Shown: positions 17,045 through 26,304, counted from the first letter of the stretch. The stretch: 64,000 nt of DNA from Treponema sp. (GCA_017940255.1 JAGAZB010000054.1:1-64000); one strand, 5' to 3'. Notes: generated from the letters alone by a model not told the origin. Translations and numbers: made by a program.

Positions 17045-18328
17045 TTACAAATTGTCAAACAAGTCTTCTACAAGAGTAAGGGCTCCCTTGTAGCCGGTAT
17101 ATGTTTTGTTGAAAATAAGCCTGTCTGTTATAGGGAATGTAATTGAGCGGAAAGTTATTCCTTGTTTCAAGGCAATTTCGCGTTCATCACTACTTCCTAT
17201 AAGCAGAGTAATATCTTCATTCTCCGAAATAATTTTTGTGATTTCATACAAGTCACTTTCAAAATAAACCTGTGGCGGACGTGCATAATCAAAGTGACTG
17301 AGTTCTTTTTCTATAATGTCCTTGTCAGTTGGACGAAGCAGAGGTTCGCTTATGATTGCTAAAACCGGAGAGAAACTGTATTCATCAGCAAGGAATTTTG
17401 TAAGTGCTATAACATAACTTGCATCACCAACTACTGCAAAGCGTTTCCAGGCAAGTCTTCCGCCACCAGCCTCGTAATAGCGGTAAACATAGTCCTCTTC
17501 ATTCTGAACAAAAGCTTCTACTTTTTTAGAATCCAGTTTCAGAGCATCTGCAACCTTACGAACAAATTTACTTGTTTCGGTTGGTCCGATTGGTATGGCA
17601 TTAAATCGAACTGAAGGTATTCCGAATTTCTCCAGAAGAGTTTTTTCTGCCCCTTTTAAGAGTATTGGAGAGATAATGATATTCAGTGCCGCATTTCCCG
17701 CTTTTTCCACATTTTTGATTCCCTGTCGGTCTGTAAAGAAGGTATTTACTTCAAGTCCAAGAGCATTAAAGATTCTGGTTAATTCTTCCAGACTTCCACT
17801 CCAATATGGGTCATGAAAAGGAATGATTCCAAGAATGTTTACAAGATTTTTTTGAGTTTTTGTTTTCTTAAATACCTTATTGATAAATGTATTGATTACA
17901 GTTTCATAGCCGACCAGAGTATTTCCAGCAAAACCAGGAGTTGTAATTGAATACACAGGATAAGGTGATTTATCAAACTCTTTTACGACACCTTCTATAT
18001 CATCTCCGTTTATTCCGGCAGTACAACCGCTGAGTACAAAATAGGCATCAGCATCAATAATATATATTGCTCCCTGAATTGTTGTTCTAAGTTTATCTAC
18101 CCCACCGAATACAACATCCTTTTCAAGCATATTTGATGACGGACACGCTGCCCCTGAAAAATATAAGGCTTGTTTTCCGCCGCCATGACCTTCTTCCGAT
18201 GCTATTGACTGAAATGCACAACCTGGGCCTGCATGAAATACAGGACATACTTTTTCCATTGCACTAAGTACAGCGGAAATGCCAGAAAGTGCGCATCCTC
18301 CGCGTGGTTTTTCTGTTATTTTTGACAT
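17045..18328 (-). CDS. NifK-like subunit 1 (nitrogenase component 1, beta-type)
   Basis: The 427-residue protein keeps the three cysteines expected of a P-cluster-binding K subunit: Cys12 (RGGCALSG), Cys37 (HAGPGCAFQ) and Cys102 (LSGCTAGINGDD), as in NifK Cys70, Cys95 and Cys153. VVFGG follows the second region, as in NifK. It is much shorter than NifK (about 520) and lacks the long N-terminal extension, as in nitrogenase-like reductases. It follows its D partner by 12 nt. It is not close enough by eye to assign to NifK, VnfK, BchB or MarK; context favours a sulfur-cleaving reductase. Confidence 0.85.
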   Translation of the reverse strand: MSKITEKPRGGCALSGISAVLSAMEKVCPVFHAGPGCAFQSIASEEGHGGGKQALYFSGAACPSSNMLEKDVVFGGVDKLRTTIQGAIYIIDADAYFVLSGCTAGINGDDIEGVVKEFDKSPYPVYSITTPGFAGNTLVGYETVINTFINKVFKKTKTQKNLVNILGIIPFHDPYWSGSLEELTRIFNALGLEVNTFFTDRQGIKNVEKAGNAALNIIISPILLKGAEKTLLEKFGIPSVRFNAIPIGPTETSKFVRKVADALKLDSKKVEAFVQNEEDYVYRYYEAGGGRLAWKRFAVVGDASYVIALTKFLADEYSFSPVLAIISEPLLRPTDKDIIEKELSHFDYARPPQVYFESDLYEITKIISENEDITLLIGSSDEREIALKQGITFRSITFPITDRLIFNKTYTGYKGALTLVEDLFDNL

Positions 18329-18340
18329 ATTTTTTTCTCC

Positions 18341-19786
18341 TTAATCCTTTTCTGGTACAATGTATTTGTACGGATCTTCGCTATACCAGCTTTCGCGATA
18401 TGGAAGATGTGCGTGTGCTGCAATCTTTTTGTTAAAGCTTGGGTTTTCCAGCTGATCAATTATCAGGTGTCCAAGGTAAAGCAGGCCATCGTAGCCCATA
18501 GTACAACGCTTTCCTCCAAGAATATGAGTTGTAGGAATTCCAAGTTTTCCTGCAACTGGAGAAACTCCAATAAATACATCAGGTTTTAGTTTTTTCAAAA
18601 GATTTATCTGCTCAAAAGCATGAACTGTTACATCAACTGTAAAGTTCTTGTGAACTGAATTCAGATATGTCATATCCTTGTGGGCATCATCGTCGTAAAC
18701 TGGGGTACGCAGACCTATAAGCTTCATTCCAAAATCGTCTACAAGGGCGGCAGCAGCAAAAGAACGGCCGGTTCCACCGCTTACAAATACCCTCTTGCCC
18801 TGAAGATGTGATTTTATTTCTGCAACAAGAGGTTCAATTCTTTCATGTTCACTCTTTATAAATTCTTCAGCTTCTTTTTCTTTTCCCGTAACAGCTGCAA
18901 TTCCGCGAAGCCATTCGTCTGTATTACGCACACCTATCGGCATAACTGTGTGCGAATATGGAATATCAAACTTCTGTTTAAGTTCAATCATGAACTCATC
19001 TGCAAAAACCTTACAGATAGAAGTAGACGCCGCTGCAGCCGGAATACGTTTGAAAGATTCCAGCGAACCAAAGAATGGAATGAAGTTTGCCTGCAGCCCG
19101 ATTAAAGAAAGTATTCGCTCTATTTCCTGCTGGTCTTTATAGCTGACTGTTGTCGGCGCAAAAAGATTTACAAGATTATCAATTTTTGGAACTTTTTCAT
19201 CCTTCAAAATATATTTTGATATAGCAATAAAGGCACTGTCAAAACCAGAAGGATTAATTTTTGATTTGAAACCTTCACAGTGAATAGGAACCAGAGTTGC
19301 CTTTATGTTTTTCTGTTCATTGGCAGCAATAGAATCTATATCATCACCAATCATCGCAGAGGCGCATGAAGTGAAAATAAAAATCAACTTTGGATTATAG
19401 CGTTCTTCTGCCAGATGAATTGCTTCAACAAGTTTTTTATGACCTCCAAAAACAACATCATTGGAATCAAGATTTGTAACAATAACATGAGGATTCTTTA
19501 CATATTTTATTCCGCGATGAATCTGTCCAACTTTGTAAAAGTCTTCTACAACTACGGAACAGCCGATACAGCCCTGAGGAGCATGAACTATAAAAGCAGC
19601 ATCCTGAAGGGACATAAGTGCTGCCATACCGTTTATTTCGGTACACATGCGGCCCTGTTCAAAGCTTCGGTTTGCTTTTCTAAGACAGCCCTTGCTAAAA
19701 TCTGCAGCTACTGTCTTGCTGTCACCACCGAACACGGTATATCGGTTCGGTCTGTTTTCACGAATTCCTGTCGTGTTTAATTCCAT
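18341..19786 (-). CDS. NifD-like subunit 1 (nitrogenase component 1, alpha-type)
   Basis: The 481-residue protein has the P-cluster cysteines Cys48 (RMCTEING), Cys73 (HAPQGC) and Cys141 (FTSCASAMIGDD). A cofactor-ligand cysteine, Cys258, stands 15 residues before KFDIPY, as NifD Cys275 does before EKYGIPW. His421 (PTTHILGG) lies 10 residues before GYDG, exactly the spacing of NifD His442 to GFDG. It may therefore hold a FeMo-co-like or NifB-co-like cluster with both classical ligands. It lies between its transporter genes (19826-21606) and its K partner. No NifEN is present, so the cofactor is probably simpler than FeMo-co. Confidence 0.87.
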   Translation of the reverse strand: MELNTTGIRENRPNRYTVFGGDSKTVAADFSKGCLRKANRSFEQGRMCTEINGMAALMSLQDAAFIVHAPQGCIGCSVVVEDFYKVGQIHRGIKYVKNPHVIVTNLDSNDVVFGGHKKLVEAIHLAEERYNPKLIFIFTSCASAMIGDDIDSIAANEQKNIKATLVPIHCEGFKSKINPSGFDSAFIAISKYILKDEKVPKIDNLVNLFAPTTVSYKDQQEIERILSLIGLQANFIPFFGSLESFKRIPAAAASTSICKVFADEFMIELKQKFDIPYSHTVMPIGVRNTDEWLRGIAAVTGKEKEAEEFIKSEHERIEPLVAEIKSHLQGKRVFVSGGTGRSFAAAALVDDFGMKLIGLRTPVYDDDAHKDMTYLNSVHKNFTVDVTVHAFEQINLLKKLKPDVFIGVSPVAGKLGIPTTHILGGKRCTMGYDGLLYLGHLIIDQLENPSFNKKIAAHAHLPYRESWYSEDPYKYIVPEKD

Positions 19787-19825
19787 ATTGCTAGTCTCCT
19801 ATAAATAAATATTTTTAATTATCTT

Positions 19826-20788
19826 TTAATAATTCCACTTGATGCATCTTCTGCGGATAGTGTCTATGATATTGTTGAGTGTCATAACAACTAAGCCTAT
19901 GAAAATAATTCCTGCAATTGCCTGAGTGTAGTTCGCATAGCTCAGTGCAAGACGAACATAAAAGCCCATTCCATATTCAGCACCCATCATCTCTGCAACT
20001 GTAAGTGTCATCAGCGAAGTTGCAAGGTAAATTGGCAGCGAATTGATTATTCGCGGCATGTTATAAGGAATGATGATTTTAAAGAGGATTGACGGAGTTG
20101 AAAGACTCAAAACCTTTGCAGAATTAATAACCTTTATTTCAACAAAGGCTGTGTTATTTATTGATGTCATAAAAACGCCCCAGAAAATTCCCAGAAAGAT
20201 TACCAGAAGGGATGCAATTCGGAAGCTTGGTGTTATGGCAACAATGTAAGGTGTGTAAATAAGCGACGGTACAGTTGAAATTGCTTTAGCAACCGGATAA
20301 ATAGCATTTGTAAGACGCTTGTTCCAGCCGACTAAAGTTCCTAAAATTACGCCGGAAATAATTGATGTAAACATACCGGCTACAATCAGGAACATTGAAC
20401 TTGCAAGACCAAGGAGTATTTTTTTCCAATCTGATACAAATACCCAGAATACGTTTTCTGGTGCTGGAACAAAAACATAAGGCAGCAGGTTCAATCTCGA
20501 TACAGTTAATTCCCAGACAAATAAAAAGAGATAAACAAAGTTTTGAATATCCAGAACAGCACGTCTTTTCTTTGCATTTTTAAGGCGTAAAAGGAAAGAC
20601 AGTTCAATAATTCCAAGCACAATGATAAAAACAAGAGGACTCTTAAGCCCTACCCTCATCTGCTGGGCATATTTGCTCGGGATAAAAAAGCAGGCAAAAA
20701 TAGCCAGAAAAAGAAGGTTTGGAATATTAACTATGCTGATATAAATTCCTTTAATAATACTGTTGTAGTTCTTTTTAATTTCACTCAT
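19826..20788 (-). CDS. SsuC-like ABC importer permease of the D1/K1 operon
   Basis: The 320-residue protein has two extra N-terminal membrane segments and then the permease core. It ends with [20 protein letters not shown], typical of the SsuC/TauC group. The EAA-type loop is around [20 protein letters not shown]. It overlaps the ATPase gene by 4 nt (20785-20788), so the two are coupled. The NifD-like gene starts 40 nt downstream. The layout resembles the permease at 14145-15107, which suggests an old duplication. Confidence 0.88.
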   Translation of the reverse strand: MSEIKKNYNSIIKGIYISIVNIPNLLFLAIFACFFIPSKYAQQMRVGLKSPLVFIIVLGIIELSFLLRLKNAKKRRAVLDIQNFVYLFLFVWELTVSRLNLLPYVFVPAPENVFWVFVSDWKKILLGLASSMFLIVAGMFTSIISGVILGTLVGWNKRLTNAIYPVAKAISTVPSLIYTPYIVAITPSFRIASLLVIFLGIFWGVFMTSINNTAFVEIKVINSAKVLSLSTPSILFKIIIPYNMPRIINSLPIYLATSLMTLTVAEMMGAEYGMGFYVRLALSYANYTQAIAGIIFIGLVVMTLNNIIDTIRRRCIKWNY

Positions 20789-21606
20789 ATTGCAATTCCT
20801 TGGTCATCAAGTAATGACACAGTTTCGTTATAAAATAGTTTTACAAGTTTCTGATAAAGCTGCTTGTATTCAGGGCTTTCTGTAATCGATGTATTTCTAG
20901 GGCGAGGAAGATTTACATCAATTACTGAATAAATTCTTTTAGGAATCATAAAAACAATTTTGTCTGCAAGAAGCATGGCTTCATTAAGGTCATGTGTTAC
21001 AAACACAACAGTTTTTTTCTCTTCCTCTTCCCCCCAAAGCTTTAGTACAAGCCCCTGGAGACTTGTGCGGATTTTTGCATCAAGTGCACCAAAGGGTTCG
21101 TCCATTAAAAGAATTTCAGGGTTGCAGGCCATAGCACGAGCAATTGCTACACGCTGCTGCATTCCTCCGGAAAGTTCTCCTGGAAGTTTGTCTTCAAAAG
21201 TCTTAAGATCCACACGACTTAAAAATTTTTTGGCTATTTCAATTGATTGTTTTTTAGAGATTTTCTTTTTCTTTTTAGCTGACTCATAAACCGCAAATGC
21301 AACATTTTCCAAAGCTGTCATCCATGGAAAAAGAGAATAACTTTGAAAAACAACTGCACGTTCAACACCTGGGCCAGAAATTTCTTTACCATTGATTTTT
21401 ACAGAACCTACTGTCGGCTTATAAAGTCCTTCCAGTACGGAAAGCAAGGTAGATTTTCCGCAGCCACTTGTACCAACAACGCAGATAAATTCTCCTTTTT
21501 TTACATCAAGATTTATTTCTTTCAGTGCTTCATAAGTTGAATTTTCTGATTCATAAGTCAGACCAAGATTTTTTATTTCTATTGCAATTTCATCTGAATC
21601 TGCCAT
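20785..21606 (-). CDS. SsuB-like ABC importer ATPase, first gene of the D1/K1 operon
   Basis: The 273-residue ATPase has Walker [10 protein letters not shown], signature [15 protein letters not shown], Walker [13 protein letters not shown] and the [15 protein letters not shown] segment of the SsuB/TauB group. A run of lysines (about residues 110-118) sits in the helical domain. It opens a six-gene operon: ATPase, permease, NifD-like, NifK-like, lipoprotein, kinase. AAGGAG precedes the ATG. The operator at 21627 lies 20 nt upstream of the start codon. Confidence 0.9.
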   Translation of the reverse strand: MADSDEIAIEIKNLGLTYESENSTYEALKEINLDVKKGEFICVVGTSGCGKSTLLSVLEGLYKPTVGSVKINGKEISGPGVERAVVFQSYSLFPWMTALENVAFAVYESAKKKKKISKKQSIEIAKKFLSRVDLKTFEDKLPGELSGGMQQRVAIARAMACNPEILLMDEPFGALDAKIRTSLQGLVLKLWGEEEEKKTVVFVTHDLNEAMLLADKIVFMIPKRIYSVIDVNLPRPRNTSITESPEYKQLYQKLVKLFYNETVSLLDDQGIAI

Positions 21607-21626
21607 GTTTTGTACTCCTTTAATTA

Positions 21627-21649
21627 CCTAGTGTTTTGATATGTTATAC
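21627..21649 (-). promoter_or_regulatory. Rrf2-type operator and -10 of the D1/K1 operon
   Basis: Plus strand CCTAGTGTTTTGATATG (21627-21643) followed by TTATAC. It is weaker than other copies but keeps the CCTA...TATG ends and the same position next to TATAAC, as at 9080 and 15201. Confidence 0.55.
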
Positions 21650-21770
21650 AAAATAAGCAGATTTATGAAAAATATAAATTTTTTATATGTGTAATAGGAT
21701 TCTTATATTTATACTCTTTTTTTATTATTGATATAGAAAATACATATACTTTTTATAATCAGCTGTTCCG

Positions 21771-21805
21771 AAAAAAAAGGCTGCCTAATGTTTTATTAGA
21801 CAGCC
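21771..21805 (-). terminator. Intrinsic terminator after the 44-residue gene
   Basis: On the minus strand GGCTGTCTAAT pairs with ATTAGGCAGCC around AAAAC, then eight T. It lies 25 nt after the stop of the small gene at 21831-21965 and would end that transcript before the D1/K1 promoter. Confidence 0.8.
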
Positions 21806-21830
21806 ACAGGAAAATATAAAAAAAGAGCAA

Positions 21831-21965
21831 TTAAGACATAAACCTTAAGAATCGGAAATATACACTTTCAGGATAATAACTGCAATAAATATCGTATTCA
21901 GACAATTCTTCAAAACATTCAATAAGACCATCTTTAATATTTTTTATTAAAAATTTAATTTTCAT
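21831..21965 (-). CDS. Small protein of 44 residues, unknown function
   Basis: The ATG at 21965 has a strong AGGAGG 7 nt upstream on the minus strand. The frame is open for 44 codons and ends in TAA, 25 nt before a clear terminator. The sequence begins MKIKFLIKNIKDGLIECFEE, is rich in aromatic and charged residues, and has two cysteines (Cys17 and Cys28). There is no signal peptide or membrane segment. A weak Rrf2-type operator followed by TTATATAA sits just upstream, so it may belong to the same regulon. I do not recognise a family. Confidence 0.6.
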   Translation of the reverse strand: MKIKFLIKNIKDGLIECFEELSEYDIYCSYYPESVYFRFLRFMS

Positions 21966-21984
21966 AACCTGCCTCCTGCATATA

Positions 21985-22001
21985 TCTATTAATTGACTAC
22001 G
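21985..22001 (-). promoter_or_regulatory. Weak Rrf2-type operator before the 44-residue gene
   Basis: Plus strand TCTATTAATTGACTACG followed by TTATATAA. It keeps about half of the consensus positions and the same order, operator next to a TATA-like box, as the stronger sites at 9080, 15201 and 21627. Confidence 0.35.
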
Positions 22002-22068
22002 TTATATAAGATTTTTAATAGATTGAGAAATACAAGTTTTTTATAAAACCTATAGTTTTTTTTAATAA

Positions 22069-23427
22069 TTACTGAAATAACAATTTATGTTTTACTGAAT
22101 AATTTCTGAAATATAAAAGCATAACTGCTGCAGTAAAAACCCATACAACAGGATAGGCAGTCGCAACAAGCCAAAAAGACGAAGTGATTTTTGTTCCGAC
22201 AAATAGAATTGTTTGTCTCAAAATAACAAAGCCAGAAAATGTGATTATAGTGGGAGCAAGAGATTCTCCGAACCCACGTAATATCTGAGAAAACAACATG
22301 CAAAATGAACAGGGAATATAAAATAAAGCTGTGTATCTTATAAAAAGACTGCCATAGTGTATAGATTCTATATCTGATATAAAAAGAGAAGAAAGAAAAT
22401 CAGCAAAACAAAGATCGATTACCGCCAGAAAGCCGACTATGATGATTGAAACTAACACAGAAATTTTTATTCCTGTTTTTATACGCATCGAGTTTCCTGC
22501 TCCATAATTCTGGGCTACATAAGTTGTTGCAGCAAAAGAAATGCTTGTCATCAACATTATTCTGAACTGATCAAAACGTCCAAAAACAGCCCATCCTGCA
22601 ATACAGGAGGCCCCAAAGACATTTACATATTTTTGCATGAAAGTATTTGAGAATGAAGTAATTGACGAAGAAACTGCACCTGGTAATCCTATTTTTAGCA
22701 TCTTAGTAAACAGAGGCCAATCAATCTTCAATTCTTTTAGCGAAAGTCTGTATACGTCATTTGTAAAACACAAGACGTAAAGAACTGGAATAATTGAAAT
22801 TGCCTCGGAAATTACAGTAGCCCAGGCGGCCCCTTTTATCCCAAAATCAAAGATTATTACAAAAATTAAATCAAGAATAATGTTTACAAGGGAACTGAAA
22901 ATCAGAAAATACAAGGGGCGTCTGGAATCTCCTAGTGCCCGTAGAATCCCGGCACACATGTTATAGAAAATTAAAAACACAAGACCAGAAAAGTATATTT
23001 TTAAATATGAGTCTGCAAGCTCAAAAACTTCTTCTGGAACCTGTATCAGTCGTAACATTAGCGGAGATGTAAAAAGTCCCAGGGCGGTCATCATTATACT
23101 GATTATTGCAGAACTTGCTAAAGCTGTATGAATTGATTTTCGTAGCAGCCTGATATTTTTTGAACCGAATGTCTGTGAAATTACTATTTGTGCGCCAGTT
23201 GAAAATCCATTAAAAAAACTGGTTACAGTCATTATCAGATGACTAGTGGAGCCGATTGCGGCCAGAGCATTTTTTCCAAGAAAATGCCCCACTACAAAAC
23301 AGTCTGCGGTATTATAAAGCTGCTGAAAAAGATTTCCTATAAAAAGTGGAATTGCAAAAAATAGAATTTGAGGCAAAACAGAGCTTTTAGTCATGTCATT
23401 CAGGCTAGCATTATTATTTTTTTCCAT
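22069..23427 (-). CDS. MATE family efflux transporter
   Basis: The 452-residue protein has about twelve hydrophobic segments. Near the start it has LFIGNLFQQLYNTADCFVVG, and in the middle GAAWATVISEAISIIPVLYV, both typical of the DinF/NorM-like MATE family. These use sodium or proton gradients to export cationic compounds. It lies between the D1/K1 operon and a divergent radical SAM gene. A second MATE gene with a similar start is at 49614-50969. Its link to the sulfur genes is only positional. Confidence 0.9.
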   Translation of the reverse strand: MEKNNNASLNDMTKSSVLPQILFFAIPLFIGNLFQQLYNTADCFVVGHFLGKNALAAIGSTSHLIMTVTSFFNGFSTGAQIVISQTFGSKNIRLLRKSIHTALASSAIISIMMTALGLFTSPLMLRLIQVPEEVFELADSYLKIYFSGLVFLIFYNMCAGILRALGDSRRPLYFLIFSSLVNIILDLIFVIIFDFGIKGAAWATVISEAISIIPVLYVLCFTNDVYRLSLKELKIDWPLFTKMLKIGLPGAVSSSITSFSNTFMQKYVNVFGASCIAGWAVFGRFDQFRIMLMTSISFAATTYVAQNYGAGNSMRIKTGIKISVLVSIIIVGFLAVIDLCFADFLSSLFISDIESIHYGSLFIRYTALFYIPCSFCMLFSQILRGFGESLAPTIITFSGFVILRQTILFVGTKITSSFWLVATAYPVVWVFTAAVMLLYFRNYSVKHKLLFQ

Positions 23428-23474
23428 GATTTTTATTTGAGAAGTTATATCAGTTTTTGCTTATATTTGACAAA

Positions 23475-23509
23475 TATAGTTTTTTTATAGCAGATATAGT
23501 TTTTCTATA
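23475..23509. promoter_or_regulatory. Two LysR/MET-box-like elements in the MATE/radical SAM divergent region
   Basis: TATAGTTTTTTTATA (23475-23489) and the perfect palindrome TATAGTTTTTCTATA (23495-23509) stand 5 nt apart. They are shorter by 2 nt than the copies at 9145 and 15266. They could control either divergent gene. Confidence 0.45.
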
Positions 23510-23548
23510 TAATTGACAAGCCTTGAATCTTGCAGAATAATCAATCTT

Positions 23549-24181
23549 ATGAAAAAAGGAATGACAATAATTTACTCTGAATATAACGGATTATACATAA
23601 ATCTTACAAACCGCTGTCCATGTGCATGCACTTTTTGTATAAGACAGAAAGCAAATGATTCTGAATTTGATAACGTTGACACTCTCTGGCTTGAACATGA
23701 ACCAAGTACACAGGAAGTTATTGAAGCTATAAAGGAAGAAGCCAAACTAGAACGCTTTAAAAACTATAAAGAGTTTGTTTTTTGCGGTTATGGAGAACCA
23801 ACAGAAGCACTTGATGTTCTTCTTGAAGTAGCAGATTTTTTGAAAGCTAATTATTCACTTCCTGTAAGAATCAATACAAACGGACTTGCAGACCTGATAA
23901 ACAAAAAGCCTGTTGCTCCCCTTCTTGCAGGAAAGATTGATGCTCTTTCTATCAGCCTGAATTCCAGTAATCCTGAAATCTACGAGAAAACAGTTCGCCC
24001 AATCTTTAAGGAAAAGGCTTTTCCTGCAATGCTTGCTTTTGCAGAACAGGCAAAAAACTATGTTCCGAAGGTTGTCATGAGCACAGTTGCCACTACAATC
24101 TCAAAAGAAGATGAAGAAGAATGCAGCAGGCTTTGTGAAAGACTTGGCGTTACACATAGAATCAGAAAATTTGTTGAATAA
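23549..24181 (+). CDS. Radical SAM protein, TatD-associated type
   Basis: I start at the ATG at 23549 (MKKGMTIIYSEYN); the ATG at 23561 is also possible, and neither has a strong ribosome binding site. The protein has 210 residues. CPCACTFC (CX3CX2C) binds the Fe4S4 cluster, and VFCGYGEPTE is the GGE-like SAM motif. The overall order, INLTNRCPCACTFCIRQ followed by the EPTEALDVLLE segment, matches the small radical SAM family often found beside TatD nucleases. Its reaction is not known. It is divergent from the MATE gene and convergent with the LysR gene. Confidence 0.8.
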   Translation: MKKGMTIIYSEYNGLYINLTNRCPCACTFCIRQKANDSEFDNVDTLWLEHEPSTQEVIEAIKEEAKLERFKNYKEFVFCGYGEPTEALDVLLEVADFLKANYSLPVRINTNGLADLINKKPVAPLLAGKIDALSISLNSSNPEIYEKTVRPIFKEKAFPAMLAFAEQAKNYVPKVVMSTVATTISKEDEEECSRLCERLGVTHRIRKFVE

Positions 24182-24191
24182 AAGTAAAATC

Positions 24192-25130
24192 TTAGCAGGT
24201 AAATCCTGCAATATGTAAAATACGACGAATCACATCAATGTAGATAAGGCTAATGTCGTTCATGCGCTGACCATTTTTTGTTATGTAGCCAAGTTCAAAA
24301 CAGTGACTGATTTTTTCATCAAGATTTTTCAATGGAATTAGAACAAAGTTTTCTCCAGACTCACCTTCTGAATTTGACTCTTCCCCATATATACCAGAAA
24401 GAAAAGTATAACCGTTCAGCTGTTCAATAAGATTCAGTTCGGTAGCACGGTCAGCTACTGTAATAGCCTTATCAAGCCCATACTGAGAAATTACCTGTTC
24501 TGAGAAAAAGGATTTTATATCATCTGTATCAAAGGTTATAAAATGATAATCAGAAAGTTCCTGCAGACTAAGACTTTCTCTTTTTGCCAATGGATGATTT
24601 TTGTGAAGATATACAAAGGCATTACATTCTGTAAGATGATGAAATTCAAGATTATTAGATTTTAGAGTCTTTAAAATAGAATCCCTATTGGAATCGCTCA
24701 AATATAAAATTCCAAGCTGACTTTTTCCCAGGGCAACATCTGCAATTACTCCTGCAGCCTTTTTTTCGCGGAAAGCAAAATCATAAGAAGCACGAGAAAA
24801 TTGTTTTACAATTTCCACAAAGGCAGAACGGGCAAAGGCATAATAAAGCGTTGAAACAGAAAAAGCTTTTTTCCCGTTTGCTGAATATTTATTCATGAGA
24901 TCTTCATAGTGCTTATATAATTCTTTGGCATCCCGTATAAAGTCCGCTCCCCGCTCTGTTGTATTTACACCTCTGGATGTCCGGTGAAATACTTGAAAAC
25001 CAAGCTCTCCTTCCGCATCGTGCACGGAACTTGTAAGAGAAGGTTGCGAGACAAATAACTTTTCAGAGGCCTTGTTCAGGGAACCGGCCTCTGCTACGCC
25101 AATAATGTAACGTATTTGCTGTAATGTCAT
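24192..25130 (-). CDS. LysR-family transcriptional regulator
   Basis: The 312-residue protein has the N-terminal winged helix MTLQQIRYIIGVAEAGSLNK and the family motif VSQPSLTSSVHDAEGELGFQVFHR. A co-inducer domain covers residues about 90-300. It lies downstream of the second cysteine synthase, separated by a family A repeat, and so probably in the nifK2-nifD2-cysK2 operon. LysR proteins of the CysB/MetR/YtlI kind control sulfur genes in many bacteria. It is the candidate binder for the TATAGTTTTTNNCTATA elements. No clear ribosome binding site precedes its ATG. Confidence 0.88.
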   Translation of the reverse strand: MTLQQIRYIIGVAEAGSLNKASEKLFVSQPSLTSSVHDAEGELGFQVFHRTSRGVNTTERGADFIRDAKELYKHYEDLMNKYSANGKKAFSVSTLYYAFARSAFVEIVKQFSRASYDFAFREKKAAGVIADVALGKSQLGILYLSDSNRDSILKTLKSNNLEFHHLTECNAFVYLHKNHPLAKRESLSLQELSDYHFITFDTDDIKSFFSEQVISQYGLDKAITVADRATELNLIEQLNGYTFLSGIYGEESNSEGESGENFVLIPLKNLDEKISHCFELGYITKNGQRMNDISLIYIDVIRRILHIAGFTC

Positions 25131-25133
25131 ATT

Positions 25134-25210
25134 AGTGGTAAGGCTAAAAATTGCTGTCGCAATTTTTTTAACGCCTTGCTATAGAACAACGGCCGCCAGC
25201 GGCCTTACAC
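25134..25210. repeat. Family A dispersed palindromic repeat, copy 2
   Basis: It runs from AGTGGTAAGGCTAAAAATTG through the hairpin TTGC/GCAA, AACGCCTTGCTATAGAACAA and GGCCGCCAGCGGCC to TTACACA. The TTACAC end supplies the last codon and stop (GTG TAA on the minus strand) of the cysteine synthase gene at 25205. Confidence 0.75.
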
Positions 25211-26182
25211 ATTAAACAGATCTGTACTCAAATATCGCAAACCAGTATCCGGGAAGACAACAACAATGTTCTTTCCTTCATACTCAGGCCGACGGGCAAG
25301 CTCTGTGGCCCCCCAGAGGGCTGCACCGCTTGAGTTCCCTACCAAAACTCCATCAGATTTAGCAACAATGCGGGCTGCTTCAAAAGAAGGTTTTACGCTT
25401 GCAATCAAAACTTCGTCGTAAACATCTGTTGTGTTACGCACAGTGATTGGCACACGTTCTTCCGGTACTTCTGTAAAATTGTGAATACCAGTGAGGGCAG
25501 TTGCATCAAGGGCAGGCTCAACGGCAATTACTTTTACAGCAGGATTTTTCCCTTTTACATAATCACTGATTCCGCGGATTGTACCACCTGTTCCAACTGC
25601 ACTTACAACAGCTGCAAGGTCCCCTTCTGTCTGCTCCCAAATTTCAAGACCAGTTGTATCGTGATGGGCCTGAGGATTTTTTGGATTAAGCATCTGATCA
25701 ACAAAGAAAATATCTTCACCAGCAGCCTGTCTGTCGCGGATGTGCTGCTTAAGAATATTTGTAGCGGCAACAAAGTCTCCGTTTGTTTCTTTCAGGGCAT
25801 CCTGAATTTCTGGAACATCACTTATTCTGCTTACATTTGCACCGAAAGCCTTCATAATGTCAAAGCGCTCCTGGCTTGTTCCGTCCTGAAGGAAGATTGT
25901 TACATCATATCCCTTCATTGCACCAATTGCACTTACGGCAATACCCGTGTTGCCGCTTGTGTATTCAATCAGAGTGGTTACACCAGGCTTAATTTTTCCT
26001 TCGCGCTCGGCATCTTCAATGATGCGGAGAACGATGCGGTCTTTTATACTTCCAATTGGATTGAAGTATTCAACCTTTGCAAGCAGATGGGCTTTAAGTC
26101 CAAGTTTTTTTTCATAGCCGTGAAGTCTAACCAGCGGTGTATTTCCAACGAGTTCTGTTAATGATTCATGAATATTTGACAT
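25205..26182 (-). CDS. Cysteine synthase family protein 2
   Basis: The 325-residue protein has the PLP lysine in NPIGSIKDR, a variant loop EYTSGNTGIA (usual EPTSGNTG) and GTGGT. It belongs to the O-acetylserine sulfhydrylase/cystathionine beta-synthase group. The changed Pro in the asparagine loop and a longer middle segment (QHIRDRQAAGEDI) set it apart from the cysK at 724-1662, so it may use another nucleophile or acceptor. It follows NifD-like 2 in the same operon. Its stop codon lies inside a family A repeat. AGGAGG precedes the ATG. Confidence 0.85.
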   Translation of the reverse strand: MSNIHESLTELVGNTPLVRLHGYEKKLGLKAHLLAKVEYFNPIGSIKDRIVLRIIEDAEREGKIKPGVTTLIEYTSGNTGIAVSAIGAMKGYDVTIFLQDGTSQERFDIMKAFGANVSRISDVPEIQDALKETNGDFVAATNILKQHIRDRQAAGEDIFFVDQMLNPKNPQAHHDTTGLEIWEQTEGDLAAVVSAVGTGGTIRGISDYVKGKNPAVKVIAVEPALDATALTGIHNFTEVPEERVPITVRNTTDVYDEVLIASVKPSFEAARIVAKSDGVLVGNSSGAALWGATELARRPEYEGKNIVVVFPDTGLRYLSTDLFNV

Positions 26183-26199
26183 AAAATCCTCCTTATTTA

Positions 26200-26290
26200 G
26201 AAGGGGGAAGCCTCCCCCTCGCTCCAGCCCGCTTTGCGGTCTTTCGCTACCCCCTCTGCGGGCTCAATCGCCGCCCGCAACACCTGCTAC
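26200..26290. repeat. Family D dispersed repeat, copy 2
   Basis: GAAGGGGGAAGCCTCCCCCTC, CAGCCCGCTTTGCGGTCTTT and GCTACCCCCTCTGCGGGC are near copies of 4035-4140. It lies between cysK2 and NifD-like 2 and just next to a family A repeat. Confidence 0.65.
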
Positions 26291-26304
26291 TTATTTTTTA
26301 GAGG

